64,000 nucleotides of DNA from NCBI GenBank assembly GCA_021464415.1, contig CM038466.1, positions 26,227,017 through 26,291,016 on the forward strand. The letters are read 5' to 3'. The notes below the pieces were generated by a model. The model was not told the origin of the DNA and did no database searches. It saw only the letters and a list, made by a program, of their open reading frames with translations. The position numbers were made by a program, and so were the translations under genes. Positions 1 to 10,012 of this stretch are shown one piece after another (position 1 is the first letter of the stretch; each line of letters begins with the position of its first letter). Source of the DNA: Lonicera japonica. Lineage: Eukaryota; Streptophyta; Magnoliopsida; Dipsacales; Caprifoliaceae.

Positions 1-1576
1 TATATAATATCAAAATAATTACTTTATTTATCAAAATATAATATGAAATTGAAAAACTACATTACATGTTTTTAATATTATATGTTAAAATAATAATATT
101 AACACTTTATAAAAGTAATATACTACTTCAAAATTATTTTAAATGACATTTTATTTAAATATTTTTAAAAAAAAATTTAACATTAAATATAATTTTAAAA
201 TATTTATCATTACTCTAAATAAAATTTTAATAATAATATTTAATTGTTTTGGGAGTGTGGTCTTTTCAGGAGCGCAAAATTCCTTGGGGGCCAGATTCCT
301 AATTAGGTATGACCCTAGGAATTGTCGTTTCTGTCGGCGGGTGGGCCCCGACAAGGTCTTACATTAAATTGTCCACTTTGCCTAGCACATGCATACATCT
401 TATAATTACTGTAACAAAAAATAAAGTAAAACTCATAATAATTATATAAAACAAATTACTGTCAAATCTCATCCCTGGTTCATCAATTACTGTATTTCAC
501 CGCCGCATTATTATTATCACCTTTTTTTACGTGAATTTCTTGTGTTATAGGATTGATGATTGCCTTTACATACAAAGGGCCAAATTTAGAGAGAATTAGA
601 TTAGACTTCGATCTATAATTTATAATTCATATATATAATACATAATAATTCATGAAAGTACAACTTAACTTATTACTTTAAATTTGAATCCGTATATTTT
701 ATTATAATTTATAATTGACAAAATAGCATGAAAATGGTTTAAAACTCTAAACGGCTAAACTAAATTACATTCTAGAACTTTGTTATGCACCTAACTAATT
801 TTTTCTCATCAAGATTTAGATAAAGATTAACAATTCAAGATTTTGTTTATGAACTTGTTTGTTCTAAGGTTTGAAGAGGGGTGGCAGATAATAACAAATT
901 ATATATTACCTTTTGCAGTTTTGCATATTTTTCCTTTTTCTTTTCTTTTAAATTAGACCACAACTTTTATCTAAGATTGCAACGTTTGTAAAAAAAATGT
1001 ATATTAAATAGACGATCCCACTACTTTTAACTTTTAACTTTACACTAGCACATATTAAAACAAAGTCTTGATTTCGCCGCTGTTTATATAGATATTTATG
1101 ATAAGAGATTGTTATAAAAATTAGTACCATTTTCTACCCTTGAACTGGCAGCCTTTGCCCTAGCAACGCCATCCTTGTCCTTTTCTTTTTTCACTCTGCC
1201 TCCTGCACTTTAACCATTCAGCCGTGGATCCTTAACAAGAATCCTCGTTCATGGTAAATAACCATATTCCAATTGATTGAAATCAAATATTTATTATAAA
1301 ACAATATTATTTTAGTTATCATGTAAAATTGTTCCTTTCTTGTGTGTATCAGTTGCCTTGTTGTATTATTGTATTAATTGAATAGCTCGGAACCGATTAA
1401 TTCCATTGGGTCGAGTTGGGCTTGTTTCTTGAATTAATTTGCCGGGCTTCATATTGTTTTTTGGATTGCACAACGAATTGGGCCTCCATTTATTTCGACC
1501 GCAAATCACGGCCCAGTTAATTTACTTGGACCAGATCGACCAAAGCACTGCGGTCACTTTTAATTCCATAACGGTG
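1..1576. other. intergenic AT-rich DNA, no gene seen
   Basis: No reading frame here has recognisable protein similarity. The only break in the AT-rich composition is a GC-richer patch at about 250-360. I see no repeat boundary that I can define. Confidence 0.5.
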
Positions 1577-1587
1577 AAAAAAAAAAA

Positions 1588-1619
<32 letters not shown>
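1577..1619 (+). repeat. A11-G32 homopolymer junction
   Basis: Eleven A residues (1577-1587) are followed directly by 32 G residues (1588-1619). A G run of this length is very rare in an AT-rich plant genome. It may be a true expanded tract or an assembly or base-calling artefact. Confidence 0.9.
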
Positions 1620-1623
<4 letters not shown>

Positions 1624-1746
1624 CTCCATGGCTTATCTCCATTCATTTCAAGTTCAAAGTCCAAGTCAAAGATAGATTAGTTTGGAATTGGCTTATCTCT
1701 ATTATTTATTTTTTTTTAATTTTTTCTAATTTTTTTTGAGTTAAAA

Positions 1747-1998
1747 AGATGATATCTTTTTTAATTGATGATCACTATAATGAACATATATCACTTTACA
1801 AAATTTCATCTAAAAATTCGATTTCAAAGTGGATATAATGATCATCTAAAATTTGAATTGTCAAAATAAATATTTATATATCAAATTTTTAGTTTACCAA
1901 CTTCTGGTTTGAATTTCTTCTTAAAATTTTGTAGATATAATTTACTCATTATAATGATCATCTCCACTAAATTTGATAAAAAAAATATCCAGTTAATC
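1747..1998. repeat. foldback MITE-like element, family F1
   Basis: The two halves are imperfect inverted copies of each other. Both carry versions of the word ATGATCATCT next to an AAATTTCATC-like or AAATTTGAT-like word. The same combination recurs at 46680-46995, 47405-47605 and 57864-58227, so this is a dispersed family. Boundaries are approximate. Confidence 0.5.
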
Positions 1999-2434
1999 CT
2001 CCAAACGGATCCCACTTAAGGAAATAGAAATAATGGATTAATGAAGAGCCAGGAGCCACATTCAATTAGTCCCTGTGTTTGAAGAATAAACTCATCCATA
2101 AGAAGGTCTAATAAGTCTCTTTCTTTTATTAAAAATGATAAAGAAATTCTCCCCACCCCATATAGGACTTGAAATCGGAACCTCTCGGATCCATTTAAGT
2201 GTCTTTACCAATAAGTTAATTCACTCACTCAAAATAGAAATTTCATCCACCCTTACTCCTTGTTCTTTTTCTAGGCTATAAATGTCCAACTCCATCATAA
2301 AAACTTGAAACAACTATACATAAATTTAGGAGAAAATTAGGTGTACCTTTAAGGCAAATGTTAAGGATCCACAAATTAAAAATATAAAGCTCTGCATAAA
2401 TATCAGTGCAAAATTAATACTTGTTAAGGCCTTA

Positions 2435-2790
2435 GAGCATCTCCAATAAAATAACTAAAATTGAATAAACAAAATAAATTTTCATTATCCTTTTAGTAAA
2501 TTGTTAAAATTAACAATGTGGCATGGCTATTTTTCTCAATAACTAAATTTGTAGGGTGTATTATATTTATTGGCCACAAATTAATCAATTTGAATTTTAT
2601 TTCAAAAAAAAACAGGGAAAGATTATCTAAATTTAAAAAGATTCTCTTTTAACCAACAAAATTAGTGAGTACATCATTTTGGTTATTAAAAAAGGTTGGT
2701 TAACCTTGATTATAAAGAGAATAGATTTGGTTATTAGTTAAAAGATTACTAAAATTTGATTATGTCATTAAAGTAGAACACCAATAACCT
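2435..2790 (+). mobile_element. Tourist-like MITE with GAGCATCTCC end, right end damaged
   Basis: It begins GAGCATCTCCAAT directly after TTA (2432-2434). The interior matches, in reverse orientation, the complete copy at 61959-62375 (for example the stretches around TAAATTTGT and TTGATTATGTCATT). The right terminal inverted repeat is missing, with similarity ending shortly after GATTATGTCATT, so this copy is truncated or was cut by a later change. Confidence 0.6.
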
Positions 2791-3294
2791 TTGTGCAACT
2801 TCAATACCAGATTGGAAAGTAAATGCATAGATTCCGGTATGCATGTGTATCATTAGCTTAAATATGCAGCAACATCCTAATCCCCTTTCAAGAAGAGTAA
2901 ATCCCAATTAAGTACACTATTTTTGTCAACTCACGGCTCAGATATCCATCTCAGTTCACTAGATCAGTAGATCCCAACAAGCGGATTTCGGAAAGGACAC
3001 TAGATCAGATGTACGCAATCTTACCCTGCTGACCGGCCAAGTCACGATGATTCCAAGTACACAAACAATTAATACACAAGGTTAGAGGTTATCTATAGAC
3101 CGGCCGAGGGCCATTTTCAATCCAAATTTTTCAAAGATCAACAATTGGAAGTCTAAGTCCAATCCATGGGCAGTACAGATTGATAATATATTTGATTGAT
3201 CAAGAACTAGAACCTACTTACAAATAGTCGAGTATTAATCTAAGGTTGGACTTCATTAACCTTCACACCAAGTGTTGATCTCATACGTGCAAGC

Positions 3295-3876
3295 AAGAAC
3301 TACGAGTGTCTCATAAATCACAAGCGTAACCAGAGAGTCTTCGACGACTATAAAGACTGCTTCGACCTCAACGGCCGAGAGAAGAACCGTTGGACCAGAT
3401 CAAAGTAACGATGGTCTTGACTCTTGACTTCACCATCGAAGAAGTGTTGGCAGTCAGGAAGCAGGGCTCCTTCCGAATAGGGCTCGATATTAGTGGTGGT
3501 GTAGCTACATTTGCTATAAGATTGAGGGAAAGGAACATAATTATAATAACCACCTCAACGAACCTGAATTGTCCTTTCAATAGCTTCAAAGCATCAAGGG
3601 GGGTTGTGCCAATATACCTAAGCATTTCTCAAAGTATTCCGTTTTTCGATCACACATTGGATATCGTGCACTCGATGCACGTGCTGAGTAGCTGGATACC
3701 AACCACGCTTTTGCACTTCTTGTTGTTTGATGTATATAGGGTGCTTAGGCCTGGTGGATTGTTTTGGATCGACCATTTCTTCTGCATGGTTGAGCAGTTG
3801 GATAGTTGGATTGCGTTGGGTTAGGGTTGGGGCGGAAGCTATGATGCCTTTCGGCAGTAAGCCACTAACTTGGTGA
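3295..3876 (+). pseudogene. methyltransferase-like pseudogene (plant SAM-dependent methyltransferase family)
   Basis: Three reading-frame pieces resemble one plant family of putative SAM-dependent methyltransferases. Piece 1 (about 3295-3406) contains KNYECLINHK and KDCFDLNGREK, then stops. Piece 2 (3390-3824) contains IGLDISGGVATFA, where the SAM-binding motif I of the family is usually LDIGGG, then IITTSTNLNCPFNSF, DIVHSMHVLSSWIP and DVYRVLRPGGLFWIDHFF. Piece 3 (about 3805-3876), in another frame, contains GLRWVRVGAEA and ends SKPLTW-stop, like the family C-terminus. There is no ATG for piece 2, there are at least two frame changes, and a segment is missing before piece 3. The N-terminal half of the family is absent. 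No intron is visible inside the fragment. It is best read as a dead, truncated copy. The family assignment is from recall of conserved motifs. Confidence 0.75.
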
Positions 3877-4170
3877 TTGTAGGGCGAGGGTTGTTTCTTT
3901 GTTTTCTTGCAGGGAGTGGTTTTTGATTCCTTTCTCTTATTACTTTTTGTTTTTCGGTTTTTTCAATCTGTTTTTCAAGCAATTGCATACCTCCTGAAGT
4001 GGGAACCCTTTCCTGTTGTGTCAATAAAGGTTTAGCGCATATATCATGAAGCAGTAGTAGACAAAATAGAAACTTAGGAAGTAGTTATTCAAAAAGGTTC
4101 TAATAGCCTAATACTAAACCAAATTCAATCATCTTAAGAACCTAAATAGAAATCAAAATGTGATACTGAT

Positions 4171-4715
4171 CAGGGGCGGAGCCAAGTGGGGGCCAGGTGG
4201 GGCCATGGCCCCACCTGGGCTTTTTGGAAATTTTTATAGAGTGTAAGGGTTTATGTTGGGAAGGAATATTAGCCAACGTAATTTTGGGCCAAGGAGTGTT
4301 GTTTGCGATTAAACTGATAATTAGGGGCAGCTTGTAATATAAGTAAAGGAAGATTGTAGGGCTTTGGGCTTTTGTGATGTTTTGTGAGGGCTTTGTACAA
4401 TTTCATCGTAAGTTGAAGGTGTAAACTTGTAATATATATAAAATTTTTACTTTCTTCCATTCATTATTAAGGCAGTTGTTTTTTATTACAGTTTATTTTT
4501 ATTTTTTTTCTAAAACACAGCATTCATTTTTTTTTTGGATTATATATCAAAAGACATTTCAAGATATATAATTTTTTGATTCATTTTTAACTTTCAAAAT
4601 ATCGAAACAGAATGGAAAAGTATTTTAGTAAAAAATTATCCGTACATAATTATTGAGTTTGATTTGGTTTAAAATTTTTTTGGCCCCCCCTGAAAATTTT
4701 CCTGGCTCGCCACTG
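4171..4715. mobile_element. non-autonomous hAT-type element, CAG-GGCG terminal repeats
   Basis: The left end is CAGGGGCGGAGCCA. The right end reads CAGTGGCGAGCCAGG on the other strand, giving a 14-15 bp imperfect terminal inverted repeat. The interior matches the element at 31261-32133, notably the stretch around GAATGGAAAAGTATTTTAGT near the right end. I cannot see an intact 8-bp target duplication at this copy. No transposase is encoded. Confidence 0.65.
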
Positions 4716-5918
4716 TTTTTGCTTGATGATACATTAAAGAAACCAAAACGCCTAGAGTAGTATTATGTAATTCTTTGAAATAAGGTCAAATGTTCCATGA
4801 CTTGGTTTTTAGTAAGAAGGCAATGCTTTGTTGAAAAAAGGACATAGTTTTTTGTTCCTTCTCTTTACTAAAATAATAACAAACTCCGCCCCACCTCCAG
4901 ATGAGGCTCGAACTTTAAAAATCCCTTTACTATATAGTTTATTCTATGAAATAAGGTCAAATGGATTGCTTCAAGATTTTCTAAGGGTGTGTTTGATTGC
5001 ACTTTTTTTTCTACAAAAAATCTCGAAATTTCTTATTTCTCATGGTGCTTCGTTGCATAACTTTCCATGGAACCGAAACTCATGTTACAGCTTGGTTTAT
5101 CATATTTTTTTATTTTCCATGTAATTGAAAATTCACCTCCTCCCGAAGTTTATGTTTCACACGGAAACTTTCCAAATAAAAAAATTTCGCAGAATCCAAT
5201 TTTTTTCCGTGAAACCCAATCAAATGCAGGTACTCAGAGAATACCTATGCCTCTAGAAGTGCCAACTCATAACCTCTCGCTTTAGAGTCTAGAGAGACTC
5301 ATGGTCAATAAATTGGCTAGCCTTAGTTTGATTGCTCTTTTACTTTTCTTTTTAAGCTTTTGATTACAGAGCAATGAAAACGACTTGCAGAGATTTTTTA
5401 ATGAACTTGAAGCGCCGTTTTAAGTTTTAACATTATGATTTCTATATGCCAAAGGATTGAGGAACTTAACCCTTAACAGTAGCAACCATACGTTTTCAGA
5501 ATTTAACTATCAAAGTAACACTAGAACAATATTGCAAATCGTTCCATTCAACATAATAGCTTGAATGAAAATGAGATAAAACATAATAACCTGATTGTTA
5601 CTGAGGAAACTCGATTGATGAAACCAATTATAAAAGCTACAAAATCCCCAGTTTGTGTTTGATTAAATGTGCGGATGTAAATGGAAAACAATTGGGACAT
5701 GGCAATCGGTAGATGTCCGGGAATAGCATTGACTTTTATGAATTCGCTGATCCTTGGTTGTAGCCAACTTTGTTGCGCCAAAGCAGAGCTTTGTAAGTTA
5801 AAATTCCCCTTGGGTCATTTGGTGGTCAATTCATTCAAGTGCAACAACCAAGATATAAATGTGAAATCAGCCTAAATTTGTTATGACTGTACCTTTCATT
5901 TAAGTATCTTCAGTTATC
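4716..5918. other. intergenic, no gene seen
   Basis: AT-rich sequence without a supportable gene. A weak inverted pair of TTTGATTG-type words near 4988 and 5215 may be the ends of a degraded small element, but I could not define it. Confidence 0.4.
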
Positions 5919-5924
5919 TTTATT
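5919..5924 (-). terminator. probable polyadenylation signal of the PHD-finger gene
   Basis: AATAAA on the minus strand lies about 140 bases downstream of the PHD gene stop codon, a typical plant 3' UTR distance. A (CAA)n run at about 5980-6002 lies in the presumed 3' UTR. Confidence 0.45.
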
Positions 5925-6061
5925 GAATCAAATTCCAATTGGAAAAGATTTGAACAATATCCTTTCAACTAATCTAGTACTACAACAACAACAACAACAA
6001 CAAAATAAAATCAAACACCCTCAAAAATGGTTACATTCCTCAACACTGTCACTAAATGCTC

Positions 6062-8734
6062 TCAGGACTCGCAATGTCCCAAAATTGAACCATTAACACC
6101 ACCATCAAACACCATACTCAGCATACTTTCTCCCCGACCAATCTCCTCCGACCAAGGATACACCAATGACGACTCGTCCCCAAAACCCGCCCCAGCCTCC
6201 AACCTCGGCTGCCATTGCCGCCTTCCTCCCCCCGAAGGCGGCACAACGAGCGCTGCACAACAAGCAGTGCACACAAAAATTGGCGGCACCGCCTCAGTGT
6301 CATCAATCCCACTGCACCGTGTGTGCTGCCACGTCTCACAAACATCACATGCCATCATCCTCTCCCCATCATCATCCCGGGCCCCACACTTACACCGTAC
6401 AGTCCAGTTCTCAGCCCCACCCTCGTACTTCAGCTTGGTCCCCAACCCCACCCCCTGCCCCCAAGCCCAAATCTCCGAACCGGACTCGACCGCTCCAAAA
6501 ATCACCTCACCTTCCTCCATTCCCTCAGTCCCTTTAATATCTGTCACCACAAGCTGCTCCATTGTACAATAAGTATCCCTCATTGCTCTCTCCAACTCGC
6601 GTTTTAGCTCCCCAATTGTGGCGTGGAGTGGGACTACCACATACTCACCGGGCTGGCAACCGGGTCGCAACTCAGTCTGTGAGTCACTTGAACTCGGCAA
6701 AACCCGGCAAATGAACCTGAGTAACTCATCAGCCTCATCCCTAAAAGGCCACTCCTTCACAAAGTGTTTGCTGTCTAAAACAGTTTGAACTGCCAATTCC
6801 ACCATTTCTGATTCTGGGTTATCCAATAGTACATTGTCATACAAAGAGGACATATCGCTATAAACATCAGCCCCAGGTAGTAGAGCCGGTTCATGGACCG
6901 GCCCAGTGGCCAACTCGACCACCGAGTCAACTCGAACCCCATCCCCAATCTCTTGAATCGAGTACTCCAGTATTCGAGTAGATGGATTCACCTCCCGACG
7001 AATGAGGTAGCCGCCAACAACTACATTGTTCATCGATTTCAGCACATAATCTATAAGACCTGTATCGCCAATGTGCAAGCGGGCAGCGTCTCGAGCTTCT
7101 TGCCTGGTCATTCCAGCACTACTAAATCTGTTCTCTGCCTTTTTCTCTTTTAAAGCATCAACAATGACATTTGCGGTAAATTCCAGTCGCCTCACAGGCC
7201 ATCTACTGTCCAATTTAGCAGCAACATTCGCAAATTTTCTGTACTTTACGGATCTTGCTTTTGTCACGGTCCTAGTGTGAGGCGTTCTTGTCGAAAATCT
7301 TGACGAACAAGAGGGTAAATTGGAAGCCATTGGTGATTTTCGCCTCAATGGAGCTTGGGGTTTGAGGGCAAGCATGAATTTGAGGAGATCTCTTATGGTG
7401 ATCAAATGGGTTTCACTCAAATCACGGTAACAACAGATTATGTGCTTGATATTCCGGCATTGATTTGAGCAGCGAAGATTGTGGATGACTGTGTCGAGTT
7501 CTAAACAGCTGAGAATATTGATTGCCCTTTCGTATTTCGGCTCGGTTACTCCAAAGCTTCCATGGCAGAATCTGTATCCCCATCTACCAAACCATGGGTG
7601 CCCATAGGCCACTCCATGAAGCAATCTAAGATCCATCTTCCTCTTTTTAGAGGCATCTTCCACTGTAATTTTCCTGTCCAAGAAAATACCCAATACAATT
7701 CAGATTGTTTGTTTTTACATAAACCCATTGTGAATGTACAAAATTCAAATTACTCGTTTCGCATAATTCTGTTGGTTAAAATACATATATATATGTACAC
7801 AATATTTATGGATTGTATTACTACCGGGTGTGGAGAATTGTGCAGATTCGGTCCCAAAGATCCATGATTTCTCTACCACACAAGTACTTAGATCCACCTT
7901 CAATTCCATTGATACAGAGCAAGTGACCGAACCCATTACAGTGAATCAACCCATGTAAAAGATGGGTTTGCAGATCAAAAACCCCATCATTCAGAGGCTT
8001 ACTCCACTCATCATCAACAGGAATTATAATATGATACTTACGCTTCCGATACCAAGTGGTGACTCCAACCTGAGAAGAACACATTCCCAATTCAAAACCC
8101 TAAACCCTCAACTTAAACCCTAAAATAAAAAAACTCAGATCAGATATCGAAAAACCCAATTGAGATATCAAATAAACAATTCAAAGGGTCATCAAATTCA
8201 AGCCTTACCAATCCAAAAACCTAAACCCCAAATTAAACTCTAAACTCAAATACCCAGATCAGATATCGAAAAACCCAATCAGGACATCAAACAAACAATT
8301 CAAAGGGTCATCAAATTCAAGCCTTACCAATCCAAAACCCCCAAATTAAATTCTAAAATCAAAAACCAAGATCAAATTCCCAAAAACCCAATTCAGATAT
8401 CAAACAAAATCCAAAAGGGTGATCGAATTCGAGCCTTACCAGTGCATCTGCATTGATCGCAGAAAGGTTCAAGAGAGTGCTTAACACTCTCTTCAATGGT
8501 GTAAAGGGGAACAACAAATCCCCTGTTCTCGTGGACCAGAAAAGTGCACCAAATTGGCATCCCTTCCACATTGTAATCCTCAAGCTCTGCACATTCTTTG
8601 AGGAAGAACCGGATATTGTCTCGAAAGGGACCCGACGGGGAAATGGGGCAACCTGGATCCGCAAATGTGTCGAAGCCATAGAATCTTGAGGTTCTCTTCC
8701 TCTTCTTGCAAGCTTCCAAGATTGATAACGGCAT
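6062..8734 (-). CDS. PHD-finger protein of the MS1/MMD1 family (At1g33420-like), apparent one-base frameshift in exon 2
   Basis: Predicted nuclear chromatin reader or transcription regulator. Exons: 8734-8440, 8069-7825, 7673-6062, with introns GTAAGG..CAG and GTAGTA..CAG. Exon 1 starts MPLSILEACKKRKRT and contains the family block IWCTFLVHENRGFVVPLYTIEESV. Exon 3 contains HGVAYGHPWFGRWGYRF and, near its end (6394-6260, about residues 607-651), a complete C4HC3 PHD finger: CKC, CDVC, HTRC, CTAC. The length would be about 716 aa, close to the family norm near 700 aa. Oddity: with the best splice sites the reading phase is off by one between exon 1 and the middle of exon 2. The expected GWSHH block is in one frame and KRKYHIIIP in the next, with a doubled G at 8046-8047 where one G would restore the frame. 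Exon 3 is open throughout, so decay, if real, is recent. An alternative acceptor seven bases downstream (after 8063) would also restore the frame, at the cost of the GW block. Confidence 0.85.
6260..6394 (-). other. PHD zinc-finger domain coding segment
   Basis: This segment encodes the eight zinc ligands of a PHD finger in order (C-x-C, C-x2-C, H-x2-C, C-x2-C), with the conserved Trp (TWQH) before the His. All ligands are intact, which argues against long-term pseudogene decay of the host gene. Confidence 0.9.
8085..8440 (-). repeat. three tandem copies of a ~115-bp unit carrying the intron 1 splice donor
   Basis: Copies end at about 8210, 8329 and 8440. Each shares AGATATC, CAAAGGG and a CCTTACC word, which on the gene strand is a GTAAGG donor. 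Spacing between donor words is 119 and 112 bases. Only the rightmost copy (donor at 8439) joins exon 1 coding sequence; the other two lie inside intron 1 as pseudo-donors. The leftmost copy also runs up to the intron 1 acceptor region. Confidence 0.8.
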
Positions 8735-8775
8735 TGATGGGTTCTTCGTTTCTTGCAATTTTTCATACGCCCTAG

Positions 8776-8815
8776 AGAGAGGAAGTAGAGGGAGAAAGCT
8801 TTGAGTTAGAGAGAG

Positions 8816-8878
<63 letters not shown>

Positions 8879-8910
8879 GTAAGGAGATAAAGCTTTGAGT
8901 TAGAGAGAGA
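8776..8910 (-). repeat. compound (CA)n(GA)n microsatellite flanked by a 40-bp direct duplication
   Basis: The dinucleotide tract spans about 8815-8875 (mostly GA). On both sides lies a near-identical 40-bp segment containing AAAGCTTTGAGTTAGAGAGA (left about 8776-8816, right about 8871-8910). It lies in the presumed 5' UTR or promoter of the PHD gene, where it reads as a CT-rich tract on the gene strand. Confidence 0.85.
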
Positions 8911-9230
8911 AAGAGGGTTTTATGGTTTGCTCTGTTGAGGGTTTTATTAGTTGAAGTTTGTTGGGGAGTTTCAAATGTTTGTTACTTTCTGATTCTTTTG
9001 CCTGGCTCTGTTTGAAAGGCTTTGTAGCGTTTTACGTAAATAGCCTTAGTGGGTTGAGGTATTTACAGTTAGACCAGGTTATTACGTGGGGACTCATAGG
9101 GGGTGTTTTGGTAATTTGAGTTTTTTTTGGATACGACGTTCGTCGACGTCAGCAAATGGTTTTTTTTTTCCCTGCCTCTGGTCGCCTTCCGAAGCCGGGA
9201 TTCAGTTGTCAGAGTTCAGACAATGAAAAC

Positions 9231-9650
9231 TAGGGCCGGACCGGTTCGGTTTCTTGATAATTTTTGAAAAATTATTAACTGAATTGATTATATTATAACA
9301 GTTCAGTTTTAATTATAAAAAAGTGAAGTATTAGTTCTAACGATTCGGTTCCTCCGATTTATTGGTTAACCGTTAAAAAAAATTTGAAATATTAACTGTT
9401 ATTATAAAGAAATAACGATTATTAGAAAGAAATAAATGTTCTAACGGTTCGATTCCTAATTATTGGAATAGAGCTTAGAAAGGAAATCCAATAACGATTC
9501 CTTAACGGTTATTGAAAATAAATTATATCAAGAACTGCTAACCGAACCGCTAACTATTTATAAAAATCGAATTGTTAAAAAAAATTAACATAATTCTAAG
9601 AACCGAATCGAACTGGTTCTCCAGTTCTCGGTTTTAATTTTCCAACCCTA
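9231..9650. mobile_element. Ac/Ds-like hAT MITE with 8-bp target duplication
   Basis: The ends are TAGGGCCGG and, on the other strand, TAGGGTTGG. The flanking direct repeat ATGAAAAC (9223-9230 and 9651-9658) is an exact 8-bp target duplication. The interior is rich in AACGGTT, AACCGTT and GGTTCGGTT words, like the subterminal repeats bound by Ac-type transposases. There is no transposase gene, and the length is 420 bp. Confidence 0.8.
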
Positions 9651-9687
9651 ATGAAAACTCTACAAAATTTTGTGATATTAAAGTTAA

Positions 9688-10009
9688 GGTCTCGTTTGGT
9701 TCACTGAAGAAAAATTAATTCTCCTATCTTTTTTATGGAAATGAGAAATTAAAGTTCCTGTCAAGTTTCCTTTCTTGTATTTGATAAAGTATGGAAAATA
9801 TATAGGTAAGGATATTGTTGTTCAAAAATTTTGTAATAAATGTTAGAAAATTACAAGAAAAAATCAATCCCATGAGTTTTGAAAAGAATGACTTTACCCT
9901 TTACTTTTCCCTCTGTCAGGAAAGTGTTTTCGGAATTTATGCTTACCAAACAAATAAAATGAAAGACTTTCTTTTCCTGAGTGCTTAAATCCGTGAACCA
10001 AACGAGATC
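9688..10009. mobile_element. Tourist-like (PIF/Harbinger) MITE
   Basis: The terminal inverted repeats are GGTCTCGTTTGGTTCAC on the left and GATCTCGTTTGGTTCAC on the other strand at the right (16 of 17 match). Both are flanked by TAA (9685-9687 and 10010-10012). The 3-bp TAA duplication is characteristic of PIF/Harbinger elements. No coding capacity. Confidence 0.8.
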
Positions 10010-10012
10010 TAA

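Noticed and set aside
3368..3625. Minus-strand 85-codon frame
   Set aside because: It lies antisense to the methyltransferase pseudogene fragment, whose plus-strand frames carry the clear family motifs.
6027..6607. Three overlapping plus-strand open frames of 120-180 codons rich in Pro, Ser and His
   Set aside because: They lie antisense to exon 3 of the PHD gene, over the PHD finger and the GC-rich C-terminal region. Their composition is what the reverse strand of that coding sequence gives; no family motif is seen.
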